Source of the DNA: Ignavibacteria bacterium
GTDB lineage: Bacteria > Bacteroidota > Ignavibacteria > Tepidaquicellales > OLB5
Direction of reading: 5' to 3'
DNA: 64,000 bases
NCBI GenBank assembly: GCA_020852705.1
Contig: JADZAP010000001.1
Coordinates: forward strand, 1 to 64,000
In this document: piece by piece, positions 27,145 through 36,673 of the stretch
Layout: each line of letters starts with the position of its first letter
Numbering within the stretch: position 1 is the first letter of the stretch
The notes under the pieces: model-generated
The model's input: only the letters and a program-made list of their open reading frames with translations
The model's database searches: none
Told to the model about the DNA's origin: nothing
Position numbers and translations under genes: made by a program

Positions 27145-28326
27145 ATGAGCACAGAAAATACAGGTTTTAATACAAAACTTATCCATGGCGGTAAATTTAA
27201 AGATAAACTTGGCAGCGTAAATGTGCCTATTTATCAATCATCAACATTTGAGTTTGAAAGTGCTGAAGAAGGTGCAAAATGTTTCCTTGGTGAAAGCGGC
27301 GGTTATATTTATACCCGCCTTGGAAATCCAACAATTAATGCACTTGAAAATTCAATTGCTGAACTTGAAGGCGGATTTGGCGGCATTGGTACAAGCTCCG
27401 GTATGGCTGCTGTGAATATTGTATATATGGCTTTGCTTTCAAAAGGTGACCACATTATAAGCTCACAGGCAATTTATGGTCCTTCAAGAGGATTAATTGA
27501 AGATCAGTATTCACGCTTTGGCGTTGAATCAACTTATATAAACACCTCTGATATTAATAATATTAAAAGAGCTGTAAAGCCAAATACAAAATTACTTTAT
27601 GTTGAAACACCGGCTAATCCGACACTTGAAATAACTGACTTAAAAGCTTGTGCAGAAATTGCAAAAGAAAATAATATTTTACTTGTTGTTGATAATACTT
27701 TCTCCAGTCCTTACCTGCAAAGACCAATTGAGCTTGGTGCTGATATAGTACTTCACTCAATGACTAAATTCATTAACGGTCATGCGGATATCATTGGCGG
27801 AATAGTAGTTACAAAAACAGAATCATTGTATAAAAAATTAAGATCAATGATGACAGTTCTGGGATGCAATTTAGATCCGCATCAGTCTTATATGGTGTTA
27901 AGAGGTTTAAAAACACTTGCAATCAGAATAGAACGCTCTCAGCAGAATGCAATGATACTTGCTGAATATCTGGAAAAACATCCCAAAATTGAATGGGTAA
28001 AATATCCCGGACTTAAATCTCATCACCAATATAAATTAGCAAAAGAGCAAATGTCAGGTCCAGGTGCAATTATTAGTTTTAGTGTAAAAGGCGGATTAGA
28101 TGCAGGTAAGACATTAATGAATAATGTTAAACTTGCAATTTTGGCTGTTTCTCTTGGAGGTGTTGAAACACTTATTGAACATCCCGCTTCTATGACTCAT
28201 TCAAAAGTATCATCTCAAGATAAACTAAAAGGGGGAATAACCGATGGACTTGTCAGATTGTCAGTTGGTATTGAAGATTCAAATGACCTTATTAAAGATT
28301 TAGATCAGGCATTACAAAAAGTATAA
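27145..28326 (+). CDS. Cys/Met metabolism PLP-dependent enzyme (methionine gamma-lyase / cystathionine gamma-synthase family)
   Basis: The 393-residue protein is a full-length trans-sulfuration enzyme. It shows YTRLGNPT (phosphate and tetramer contact), ASSGMAA-type loop (GTSSGMAAVNI), the PLP stacking region IYGPSRG, ETPANP, VVDNTFSSPYLQRP, and Lys in HSMTKFINGHAD that forms the Schiff base. GCNLDPHQSYMVLRGLKTL resembles methionine gamma-lyases and O-acetylhomoserine-using enzymes more than classical MetB. Methionine gamma-lyase, cystathionine gamma-synthase/lyase and O-acetylhomoserine sulfhydrylase cannot be told apart here. It is followed by a strong terminator, so it is transcribed alone. 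Confidence 0.88.
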   Translation: MSTENTGFNTKLIHGGKFKDKLGSVNVPIYQSSTFEFESAEEGAKCFLGESGGYIYTRLGNPTINALENSIAELEGGFGGIGTSSGMAAVNIVYMALLSKGDHIISSQAIYGPSRGLIEDQYSRFGVESTYINTSDINNIKRAVKPNTKLLYVETPANPTLEITDLKACAEIAKENNILLVVDNTFSSPYLQRPIELGADIVLHSMTKFINGHADIIGGIVVTKTESLYKKLRSMMTVLGCNLDPHQSYMVLRGLKTLAIRIERSQQNAMILAEYLEKHPKIEWVKYPGLKSHHQYKLAKEQMSGPGAIISFSVKGGLDAGKTLMNNVKLAILAVSLGGVETLIEHPASMTHSKVSSQDKLKGGITDGLVRLSVGIEDSNDLIKDLDQALQKV

Positions 28327-28354
28327 TTTATTAAATTATTTTAATGATAACAAA

Positions 28355-28386
28355 AAGGGTTAGAAATTTCTAACCCTTAATTTTTT
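28355..28386 (+). terminator. Terminator after the PLP enzyme
   Basis: A perfect 24-bp palindrome (28355-28378, AAGGGTTAGAAA on the left arm) is followed by AATTTTTT. Confidence 0.85.
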
Positions 28387-28424
28387 ATAAATAAATTATT
28401 ATTTTATTATTTATTTATAAAAAA
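28381..28424. repeat. 16-bp A/T inverted repeat immediately before the phosphoesterase start
   Basis: TTTTTTATAAATAAAT (28381-28396) is exactly complementary to 28409-28424 with a 12-nt spacer, ending one base before the ATG at 28426. In RNA it would form a hairpin covering the normal ribosome-binding position. Confidence 0.6.
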
Positions 28425-28425
28425 T

Positions 28426-29265
28426 ATGCTGGCAATACATGTAAGCGATCTTCATGGCAGTATTGAAAAGTACGGAAAGCTTGGAGAATTTATAAAAGAA
28501 AACCTTCCGGAAGCAGTATTTATTACAGGTGATGTTTTACCAAATTATTATGCAGAAGATCCTGAGGAGTTTGTATTAAATTTTCTGGAACCTTTCCTAA
28601 ATCTGCTTAAGCTTAAATTAAAAGAAAACTACCCTGCAATTTTCATAATATTCGGTAATGATGACCCGGCACAAAGTTCATATCTGTTTGAAGATTTAAA
28701 TAAGCTTGCGCTTATTAAATTTATTAATAATAAATATATCAGTTTTAAAGGATTCAATATCCTTGGCTATCCTTATATTCCGCCTACTCCGTTTATGCTT
28801 AAAGATTGGGAAAAATATGATATTTCACGATTTGTTCCCCGCGGTGCTGTTTCTCCGGAAGATGGCATAAGAACAATTGAAATTCCTAAGAATATAATTC
28901 AGAACAATAAAATAAAAGATGATCTTGAACTGCTGAAAGGTATGATAGCAGATTTTGGAAAAACTATTTGCCTTTTCCATTCACCTCCCATTGATACATT
29001 TCTTGATAACCTTGAAGCAGCCGATATTTCTGGTAACAAAATTATTTCTCATGCTGGTAGTTATGCAATACGGAAATTTATTGAGTCTAAGCAGCCATTA
29101 TTATGCCTTCATGGCAATTTACATGAATCAACTGAACTAAGCGGAAGTTGGAAGGATATAATTGGAAATACATTTTGTTTTAATGCAGCTCATTCGGGAA
29201 GAGAACTTTCTGTAATAAAATTCAATACTGATTCACTTCAAAATGCTGAAAGAGTATTAATTTAA
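28426..29265 (+). CDS. Calcineurin-like metallophosphoesterase
   Basis: The 279-residue soluble protein has the metal-binding motifs in order: DLH in HVSDLHG, GD in FITGDVLP, GN in IFGNDDP, H in LFHSPP and a final HGNLHES in place of the usual GHxH. These coordinate two metals in calcineurin-like phosphoesterases, which hydrolyse phosphomono- or diesters. The substrate cannot be inferred. No Shine-Dalgarno is visible; the start lies at the foot of a long A/T inverted repeat. Confidence 0.85.
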   Translation: MLAIHVSDLHGSIEKYGKLGEFIKENLPEAVFITGDVLPNYYAEDPEEFVLNFLEPFLNLLKLKLKENYPAIFIIFGNDDPAQSSYLFEDLNKLALIKFINNKYISFKGFNILGYPYIPPTPFMLKDWEKYDISRFVPRGAVSPEDGIRTIEIPKNIIQNNKIKDDLELLKGMIADFGKTICLFHSPPIDTFLDNLEAADISGNKIISHAGSYAIRKFIESKQPLLCLHGNLHESTELSGSWKDIIGNTFCFNAAHSGRELSVIKFNTDSLQNAERVLI

Positions 29266-29311
29266 CTAAACGCTATTCAAATCATTTTATTGAATTAAAG
29301 CGAATCAGAAT

Positions 29312-32300
29312 TTATTTGCCTAGTTTAAGCTGTTTGGCGGGGTCTGTAATTGCACCTATCTTGCTGGCAAAACTTGTACGCTGTTTTATATCTTCATCTG
29401 TTACATAATGTATATCCAATAAACCTTCTGACTGATAGCCGGTTTTTAAATAATTAAGCTCGCTTAAACATTCACTCCATCCTTCAAACCATAAATTAAG
29501 TTTTTCAATATCAGTATTTTTTTCATCTATATGAACAATCAGATCTATATCGCTTGAAGGACCGGCATTTGCATTTTTAGAACTTCCAAATATATAAAAT
29601 CCCTTTATACCGAATTTTTCTGCGGGAACAAGCTCAGCCATTCTTTCTGCCATTTTATAACGCCATTGCCAATAGCTGCTTGGCTGCCACTCAACATATT
29701 CACTTGTATCAAGCTCAGAAATTTTATTTTTCATCGGCTCATTTAAAAATGCAACTGCTTCTTCAAGTTCAGCATTAATCAAAATTCTTAATATCTGTCC
29801 TTCGGCTGATTGTGTTACATCTATTACTTTTATAACTTCCTCAAGATGAGAGTATTCAGGCAAAAGGTATTTAAGCATATTTTCCGATTTCCTGAAAAAT
29901 GGCTCATTGAATATTACTTCCTCTTCATCGGGATATAAGGGCAGGTATCTGATTGATGCTTCAACTAAATCCTGAAAAAAATGCGTTCCAAAAGAAAGAT
30001 CAGGAGTGTAATTACCTAACTTTTTGGCAATTTCTATTAGCATTGAGGTATTATTAATATCAGAATATGTAACATTAACTCCTAACTTAATATCACCTCT
30101 TGAACCCCATCTGCCCGGACCCATTAAAATAAATCTTCTCTTAGGAAGTATTTTATTCAGCTTGCTCACTGCTCTGCCTATTTCCACAAGTTCTTCTTTT
30201 GAACCAATATCATTATATGTTTCAGGATCAACATATACTATGTGAGAAATTTCCGGTACCTTGCCGTTTGAAACATATTTGTTTGCTGTGAATATTATTT
30301 TTTTTCTTGGAATATCTCTGGGAATCGGGTCCGGCTGGATTTCTCTTGATTTTGTTTGTGAACGGCACTGCAGTATATAAAAATCTGTTCCGTTTGATGC
30401 AAACTCCAAATCAACAGGGCAGCGCATTCCTTCCTGCAGAGTTTCTAGCAGGAACTTTATCTGTGAAACAAATGTCGTGTTATTTATCAGTCCTTCAAAA
30501 GTTAATATAATATCATCATTATCATAATCAGTATTTAAGCCAATTGGCTGAGTAATATGGTTATCTTTTACAATAGATATCATATTTCTTATTCCGGGAA
30601 ATTCATTTCCCGTTTCAGCAATTATATTCCTTATTTTATGAGTTTCAAATTCATTTGTGTTCAAATCTATTACATCAATATATTGAGGAGTATATTTCCT
30701 TTTTTCTAGAAATGAAACGTTAACCCTTAAATTTGGCTGTCCTGGTGCCAAGAGTATTGGGTAATCATCGCCAAGACGGTCAACAGCACGGGTTCCCAAA
30801 CCTGGAACTAATCTGATTAATCCATCTTCCCGCTTAATTCTGGGTGACCAGCGGAACTCATTGTTGCTGAATGCAACGCCTGCATAAGCAGGCATATAAT
30901 ATTTGCCGATTTTTGTGCCTACTACTTCCTGAATCATAATTCCCATTTCCTCATGAAAATCAAGCAGGTTACGCTCTGCGCGGTATTCAATAGGGTCAGG
31001 TCCAAATGTTGATGCATAAACTTCGCTTATCGCATCAAGCAGGGCTGAAAGCCTTTCGGCTTTGGTTCCCTTATTGGCAATAAAAAGACTCTTATACTTC
31101 CCAGAAAATGCTGCCCCAAACTGGTCTTCAAGCAAACTAGAGCTTCTTACTACAAGCGGGCTTTCGCCAAAATCATCTAATGCAACCGAAACTCCGTTTA
31201 TAAACTCAGGTGTAAAATCAGAATTCTTAAATATCTGCACAATATGCGGATACTCCCGGCGGATTTCTTCAATTTCTTTGTACTTCTGTTCAATTACTTC
31301 TTCAAGTTCGTTGTAATGCAAAAATTGCATAATGCCGTCAGAAGGAATGAACCATGTTTTTGGGATTTTGATATTTTTAAATTTATCTGAACCACGGGTT
31401 TTTTTGGAAATAATTTTGGATGCAAGAAACATACCTGCACTTTTTCCTCCAAGTTTTCCGTAACTCTTCGGAGGCAGTATAATACGATCTATTAGTTCAT
31501 AAAAATCGCTTATCTCTACAAATTCTTTTGCAATTGAAATGTATTCGGTCTGATCAGTAAAAAATCTGCGAATAAGTGATACCTTCAGTCCCTTTTCAAT
31601 AGAAGGGGAGAGATCTCCGTTTGAAATCAATGGGTAGTATTTTCTTAATGTTTCTGAAATTTCATTCAGAGATGTTTCAAGTGTTTCAACTGCTTTTACC
31701 AGACCGCTGCATTTATCTTCAAATATCCATTTTTGCAGTTTATTCAGAATTTCATCATCACTTATATATTCATCCGCTAAACTGATTACGGTATTTGCAA
31801 ATTGAACGTTATTAACTGATTTTTTCTTGAGCGGTTTGTTTTCATCAAACATATCATCATCATAATCGTTATCACTTTTCTGCTCAATTCCCGCTTCTTT
31901 TAAAAGCTGCTGTGCTTCTTTAATTTCCTGCCAGCATAAGTTATGAAGAAGTTTCCTGATTATTGTATTAAAAAGCGGCTTATCTGTTTTTCTCAGCATA
32001 TCAAGAACTACCTGCCATTTTTGTTTCTGTTCATCTGTTGCTGTATCTTGTTTATTCTGCAGTTCTGAAATATATGTAAAAGTCTCTTTATGCAGTATAA
32101 AGTTACCAATCCTCTCAGCAATTGAATTTAGCAATTTATGTTCTTCTTTTAAAAATGGATCTTCTTTAAACTCAATAACTGATTTAACATAAAATACAGT
32201 AATAATACCGGCAGTATTATTGTTTACTTTTATTTCGCAATTTTGAAACCAGTCACTTTCAGAAAAATTTTCACTTGTAAATATTTTATCCCTATACTCA

Positions 32301-32491
32301 AGCTTTACGCGGGTTATTTCAGGATACTGCCAGCCCGCCGGAATTGATTTAACAACTCTGTCAAATGCTTCTTCAAATGAAAGTTCAGAATGATTAAGTA
32401 TTTCTTCAATTTTATACAGACAGTTAAGCTCTTTAGCTCTTTCTTCAAGTTCTTTTACAAGGTTATCTGCTGGTTGAGTTTTTTCATCCAT
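29312..32491 (-). CDS. PEP/pyruvate-binding (PPDK N-terminal) protein fused to a nucleotidyltransferase domain
   Basis: The protein has 1059 residues. An N-terminal GAF-like region (about 15-140) is followed by a helical linker. A PPDK/PEP-synthase ATP-grasp domain begins near 345 (YGKLGGKSAGMFLASKI, then PLVVRSSSLLEDQFGAAFSG and PVDLEFA) and is followed by a conserved RWGSRGD region. The C-terminal ~100 residues hold a nucleotidyltransferase fold: FYIFGSSKNANAGPSSDIDL, with GS and DxD. No phosphohistidine swivel or PEP-binding barrel is present, so it is not a complete dikinase. The protein at 41696-44647 is a paralogue. The role is unknown; it may phosphorylate or nucleotidylate a partner. 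Confidence 0.8.
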   Translation of the reverse strand: MDEKTQPADNLVKELEERAKELNCLYKIEEILNHSELSFEEAFDRVVKSIPAGWQYPEITRVKLEYRDKIFTSENFSESDWFQNCEIKVNNNTAGIITVFYVKSVIEFKEDPFLKEEHKLLNSIAERIGNFILHKETFTYISELQNKQDTATDEQKQKWQVVLDMLRKTDKPLFNTIIRKLLHNLCWQEIKEAQQLLKEAGIEQKSDNDYDDDMFDENKPLKKKSVNNVQFANTVISLADEYISDDEILNKLQKWIFEDKCSGLVKAVETLETSLNEISETLRKYYPLISNGDLSPSIEKGLKVSLIRRFFTDQTEYISIAKEFVEISDFYELIDRIILPPKSYGKLGGKSAGMFLASKIISKKTRGSDKFKNIKIPKTWFIPSDGIMQFLHYNELEEVIEQKYKEIEEIRREYPHIVQIFKNSDFTPEFINGVSVALDDFGESPLVVRSSSLLEDQFGAAFSGKYKSLFIANKGTKAERLSALLDAISEVYASTFGPDPIEYRAERNLLDFHEEMGIMIQEVVGTKIGKYYMPAYAGVAFSNNEFRWSPRIKREDGLIRLVPGLGTRAVDRLGDDYPILLAPGQPNLRVNVSFLEKRKYTPQYIDVIDLNTNEFETHKIRNIIAETGNEFPGIRNMISIVKDNHITQPIGLNTDYDNDDIILTFEGLINNTTFVSQIKFLLETLQEGMRCPVDLEFASNGTDFYILQCRSQTKSREIQPDPIPRDIPRKKIIFTANKYVSNGKVPEISHIVYVDPETYNDIGSKEELVEIGRAVSKLNKILPKRRFILMGPGRWGSRGDIKLGVNVTYSDINNTSMLIEIAKKLGNYTPDLSFGTHFFQDLVEASIRYLPLYPDEEEVIFNEPFFRKSENMLKYLLPEYSHLEEVIKVIDVTQSAEGQILRILINAELEEAVAFLNEPMKNKISELDTSEYVEWQPSSYWQWRYKMAERMAELVPAEKFGIKGFYIFGSSKNANAGPSSDIDLIVHIDEKNTDIEKLNLWFEGWSECLSELNYLKTGYQSEGLLDIHYVTDEDIKQRTSFASKIGAITDPAKQLKLGK

Positions 32492-32550
32492 AGTCTAATT
32501 ATTAAATAAACTGTTCTTCAAATTTTATGAAATTTACTTTAAAATGATGT

Positions 32551-32584
32551 AAAAAAATATAGCCGGTTTTAAACCCCGGCTATA
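32551..32584 (-). terminator. Terminator of glutamate dehydrogenase
   Basis: TATAGCCGG (32558-32566) pairs perfectly with CCGGCTATA (32576-32584). On the minus strand the A7 run at 32551-32557 becomes a U tract. Confidence 0.85.
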
Positions 32585-32610
32585 ATATTAACGCTGTATT
32601 TATTATATTT

Positions 32611-33897
32611 TTACAGCCAGCCTCTATCTTTGCAGGCATGTGCTACCTTTGAAATTGAAATAACGTACGCTGCATCTCTCATATATAGCTTGTTTTTAAC
32701 AGCGGTATTGTAAACAGCTTCAAATGCATCTGACATAATATTATCAAGCTTTGTAAGTACTTCTTCTTTTGTCCAGAAGTAATTCATGTTAGACTGAACC
32801 TGTTCAAAGTAGCTGCAGGTTACACCTCCGGCATTTGCCAGAAAATCAGGAATAACAAATATTCCTTTTTCCTGAAATATTTTATCGGCATCAGGAGTTG
32901 TAGGTCCGTTTGCGCCTTCAGCTATTATTTTAACAGTATCTGCTATTTTTACTGCGTTATCACCTCGTACCTGGTTTTCTAAAGCAGCAGGTATTAAAAT
33001 ATCAACTTTCTGCTCTATCCAAATATCACCGTCTAGAATTTCGTATCCAAGTTTTTTAGCTTCGGTTTTATCTATACCGCCAAATTTATCAGTGATTTTT
33101 TTAAGCTCATCATAATTTATACCTGAATCCCTTTTAAAAGTATATGATGTCTGATCTTTTTGATCCCATGATGAAACACATATTGCCTTGCCTCCAAGTT
33201 TTGTATAAAGCTGAAGTGCATGCTGTGCAACATTTCCAAATCCCTGAAAAGCGGCAGTGGTCTCTTCTATTTTTATTTTATTTTTTATACATGCTTCACG
33301 TAAAGTATAAATAACTCCAAAGCCAGTTGCTTCAGTTCTCCCTAAAGAACCGCCCATACCAACAGGTTTACCGGTTATAAAACCGGGCTGCTTTCCGCCA
33401 TGAATTACTTCAAACTCATCAAGCATCCATAACATGTGCTGAGCATTTGTCATCACATCAGGAGCAGGTACATCATTTATTGGACCAACATTTTTTGCAA
33501 GCTGCCTAACCCAGCCGCGGCAAATATTTTCCTGCTCGCGCATACTTAAGTTATGCGGGTCACAAATTACGCCGCCTTTTCCGCCTCCTAATGGAATTCC
33601 AACTACTGCACATTTCCATGTCATCCACATTGCAAGTGCTCTAACAGTATCAATTGTTTCCATAGGATGGAATCTGATTCCGCCTTTTGATGGTCCAAAT
33701 GCATCATTGTGCTGCACTCTGAATCCTTTAAAAATTTTTGTTGTCCCGTCATCCATTTTTACGGGAATTGAAAAATGGTATTCCCGAAGCGGTTCACGAA
33801 GTAATTGTCTTGTTGGCTCATCAAGTGAAAGTATGTCTGCTACTTTATCAAACTGAGATTGTGCCATCTGGTAAGCATTGAAATTTTTATCGCCCAT
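32611..33897 (-). CDS. gdhA: Glutamate dehydrogenase (Glu/Leu/Phe/Val dehydrogenase family)
   Basis: The 428-residue length is normal for hexameric GDH. The substrate-binding and catalytic segment reads GFRVQHNDAFGPSKGGIRFHP, MTWKCAVVGIPLGGGKGG with the active-site Lys, and PAPDVMTN with the catalytic Asp. A Rossmann GFGNVAQHA follows. It interconverts glutamate and 2-oxoglutarate in the cytoplasm with NAD(P)H. It stands alone between a terminator and a gene-free spacer. Confidence 0.93.
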   Translation of the reverse strand: MGDKNFNAYQMAQSQFDKVADILSLDEPTRQLLREPLREYHFSIPVKMDDGTTKIFKGFRVQHNDAFGPSKGGIRFHPMETIDTVRALAMWMTWKCAVVGIPLGGGKGGVICDPHNLSMREQENICRGWVRQLAKNVGPINDVPAPDVMTNAQHMLWMLDEFEVIHGGKQPGFITGKPVGMGGSLGRTEATGFGVIYTLREACIKNKIKIEETTAAFQGFGNVAQHALQLYTKLGGKAICVSSWDQKDQTSYTFKRDSGINYDELKKITDKFGGIDKTEAKKLGYEILDGDIWIEQKVDILIPAALENQVRGDNAVKIADTVKIIAEGANGPTTPDADKIFQEKGIFVIPDFLANAGGVTCSYFEQVQSNMNYFWTKEEVLTKLDNIMSDAFEAVYNTAVKNKLYMRDAAYVISISKVAHACKDRGWL

Positions 33898-34076
33898 TAT
33901 AATAAATTAAAATTTTTGTAAAATATTAGATTTTTTTGATTGAAATTCATAAGAAAAAAATGAATATCTTAAGAATAATTTACAAATTTAATCAATTTTT
34001 TACTCATTTTCATGAGCAAAATACTGTAATAAATTACATAAAAAAATAATTTAGGTTTAAAGTGTTTAAAGGGTAT

Positions 34077-34940
34077 TTATTCGTAGTTTTCTATAGTTTG
34101 TTTTGCCAGAAATATAACTTTTTCTTTTAATTCATCCGGTTCCAGAACCTTAATTCCTTTTCCGCGGCTTACTATCCACGATGCTATTTCATCAAGTGAA
34201 TTTACCGTTGTTTCGTATATATATTCATCTTTGCCTGCCTGGGTAAATTTTTCATTTTCCATCATCTGTTTTGGAAGTATTCTTTCTTTCCATATTTGTG
34301 TGAATTGAAGTTTAACATTAAATTTCTCTTTCCCAATCCAGCTTTTCCACGAAAACATAAATAATTCGTTTAATACTTCGGGATCAATTTTTTGGAATTC
34401 CTTTTCTGTTTGTCTGGCTTCTAATATTTTATTTAAATGAAACTGCTTAAAATACCCGTTTTCACTTGCCAATACGCGCCAGTATCCTTCATTTTGATAC
34501 ACAAGTACCGGATTTATCTCTCTTCCAAAATCAAGCCTGCCGTTTTCTGTTTCATAATCTATAGCTGCTGAACAGTTTTTTTCAGCACACATTTGAAGTA
34601 TAACTATATTTGCAATAGATTTTTCACCCAATCGGTTTACTAACAATTTAGTTGGTTTATCAGCTACTGATGAATACATTGCAAGTGAAACATATTGCTG
34701 TATCAGTTCGAGTAATTTATTATTTTTGATCTTTTTATTAATGCAAACGCCGTGTTTTTTTGTAGAATGTATATCAATACCAATTGCTCTAAGCTGCTGA
34801 AGATCACGCATTATGGTAAGCTCTTCAACCGTAAAGATGTATGCCAAATCAGCAGCACGAATAATTCCAGAATAGTTTTGCGATAGAATTATTCCCGTAA
34901 TTTCCAACTGACGTTTAAGTTTACTTCGTAGGTCCTGCAT
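34077..34940 (-). CDS. WYL-domain transcriptional regulator
   Basis: The 287-residue protein has an N-terminal DeoR/HTH_11-type winged helix (LEITGIILSQNYSGIIRAADLAYIF, then IMRDLQQLRAIGI) and a central WYL-like domain (YWRVLASENGYFKQFHLNKI). The C-terminal WCX-like part (LDEIASWIVSRGKGIKVLEPDEL) is also present. WYL regulators sense nucleic-acid or nucleotide ligands in several defence and DNA-damage contexts, but this copy sits alone in a housekeeping region. Confidence 0.82.
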   Translation of the reverse strand: MQDLRSKLKRQLEITGIILSQNYSGIIRAADLAYIFTVEELTIMRDLQQLRAIGIDIHSTKKHGVCINKKIKNNKLLELIQQYVSLAMYSSVADKPTKLLVNRLGEKSIANIVILQMCAEKNCSAAIDYETENGRLDFGREINPVLVYQNEGYWRVLASENGYFKQFHLNKILEARQTEKEFQKIDPEVLNELFMFSWKSWIGKEKFNVKLQFTQIWKERILPKQMMENEKFTQAGKDEYIYETTVNSLDEIASWIVSRGKGIKVLEPDELKEKVIFLAKQTIENYE

Positions 34941-35134
34941 ATTACGTTGTAATATACAAATTAATAATATCTAATTAAACTGCTAATAGCTTGTAAAGGA
35001 AATTATTTATCTAAAAATTAAAATAATTAGTTAACAAATATAGTTAGAAAATTTTGAAATTTTATCAATGTATGATATGAAACTGCTAAAGTATTGATAT
35101 AACTTTGAACTAAATTTATTTAAAGGAGGAAAAA

Positions 35135-36619
35135 ATGAAATACAAAAATTCAAAATTGTTTCTTAACAATTCCTGCTTCGTCAGCAGAATGATTTTGATA
35201 GCACTCTTTTTATCTGCTTTCTTAAAAATCTCTGTTTCAAATCCTGTATTTGAAACTAATTTAGAACTAAAGTTACTGGCTGATTCATTAAATTCAGGCA
35301 GTAACATTTATTTTGAATACGGAAAATACACTATTAAAAAAGATGCTTATGATGTACTTAAATTATTAGCTGATAAAATGCTCGCAAATCAAAATTGTAA
35401 ATTAATTGTAACAGGATATACTGACGATATAAGCAGTGATAAATTCAATCTTGAGCTTTCACTAAAAAGAGCAAATGCAGTTAAAAATTTTCTTGTTAAT
35501 TCAGGAATTTTGCCGGATAGAATTTTTGTTGAAGGAAAAGGAAAAACTGAGCCGGTTAATTCTAATAGTAATGAAACCGAAAGGGCTTTAAACAGAAGAG
35601 TTTATTTTGAATTAACTGGTTTAGAAAAAAATATTGGTAAATCTGTTAATAATAAAATTTCAGGCAAAGAATCAGCAGAGGGGACACTGATTAACCAGTT
35701 TTCAAATGCAAACTTTACTAATATAAAAAGAGATGAAATTAGTGCTGAAATTAATTTAAGAGATTCTTCAGGTGTGCCAGTGGAACAATTGTCAGCAGAT
35801 GATATCACCGCTTTATTAAAATGGGATAATGAGGGAAAGATGGATTCAACAGAAGGAACCCCTAGACTAATTCCTATTAATGACAGAAAAAAGCTGGCAA
35901 TTACCTTCACAATGGACTACAGCGGAAGTATGTATGGAACTAAAAACTATAATAGATATACACCAAAGAGCCAAAATATTATTCAAATGGAAAAAAGTGT
36001 AGCTTCTTTTATTAAAAAAATGAACAAACAGATGTATGGAAGAATAATCAAATTTGGCAGCAAAGTAATTCCTGTTTGCAGATTTACAAATTCTAAACAA
36101 GATTTGAAAAATGCTCTGGATAGTTATAGTTACCCGCTTGGAGGAACTGCTCTGTATTCTTCAATTATGACCGCTTTGAGCGATACTATGTTTTCTTCCA
36201 ATCCAACTATAATGAAAACTGTAATTGCCTTTACTGACGGGATGGAAAATTCTTCAAAAGGGGTTAATTTAGAAAATATATTCAAAAAGTGCGAAGAAAC
36301 TGGTACCAGAATTTTTACAATTGGTTTATTTGAGGTAAATGGTGATTACAAGCCCTCATTAGATGAGTTATCCAAAGGTAAGGCAGATCTTCAGTTAATT
36401 GCAAGTAATAGCGGTGGATTTTATTACACAGCAGAAAATTCTTCGGAACTTGGAAATATATATGATAATATATTTAAACAGGTTCTTAACTCGTTTAATA
36501 TAAGTATTGTATGGAATTCATCAAAGCTTCCACCAAAAGGAACACAAGTTACGGCAGAACTTAAAATTAATGTGAAAGGTATTATACGAACAATTTATAA
36601 AAATTATGTAATAGATTAA
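35135..36619 (+). CDS. Surface protein with OmpA-like and von Willebrand factor A domains
   Basis: A signal peptide or anchor (about 10-35) precedes an OmpA-like peptidoglycan-binding domain (GSNIYFEYGKYTIKKDA, then VTGYTDD, ILPDRIFVEGKGKTEP, NRRVYFEL). After a linker comes a VWA domain with a complete MIDAS: DYSGS, Thr in GGTALYSS and Asp in FTDGMENS. The C-terminus is a short beta region. OmpA first and VWA second is an unusual order; it suggests a cell-wall-attached protein that binds a partner through a metal site. AAAGGAGG lies before the ATG. Confidence 0.83.
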   Translation: MKYKNSKLFLNNSCFVSRMILIALFLSAFLKISVSNPVFETNLELKLLADSLNSGSNIYFEYGKYTIKKDAYDVLKLLADKMLANQNCKLIVTGYTDDISSDKFNLELSLKRANAVKNFLVNSGILPDRIFVEGKGKTEPVNSNSNETERALNRRVYFELTGLEKNIGKSVNNKISGKESAEGTLINQFSNANFTNIKRDEISAEINLRDSSGVPVEQLSADDITALLKWDNEGKMDSTEGTPRLIPINDRKKLAITFTMDYSGSMYGTKNYNRYTPKSQNIIQMEKSVASFIKKMNKQMYGRIIKFGSKVIPVCRFTNSKQDLKNALDSYSYPLGGTALYSSIMTALSDTMFSSNPTIMKTVIAFTDGMENSSKGVNLENIFKKCEETGTRIFTIGLFEVNGDYKPSLDELSKGKADLQLIASNSGGFYYTAENSSELGNIYDNIFKQVLNSFNISIVWNSSKLPPKGTQVTAELKINVKGIIRTIYKNYVID

Positions 36620-36652
36620 GTTTTAAAACCATTAAACTATCCTCAAATTAAA

Positions 36653-36673
36653 AACCCCGGCAAAGCCGGGGTT
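36653..36673. terminator. Bidirectional terminator between VWA and response regulator genes
   Basis: AACCCCGGC (36653-36661) pairs perfectly with GCCGGGGTT (36665-36673) with loop AAA. It overlaps the stop codon of the leftward response regulator. Confidence 0.8.

Noticed and set aside
29312-32491. Pyruvate phosphate dikinase or PEP synthase
   Set aside because: The ATP-grasp domain is present but the phosphohistidine and PEP-binding domains are missing.
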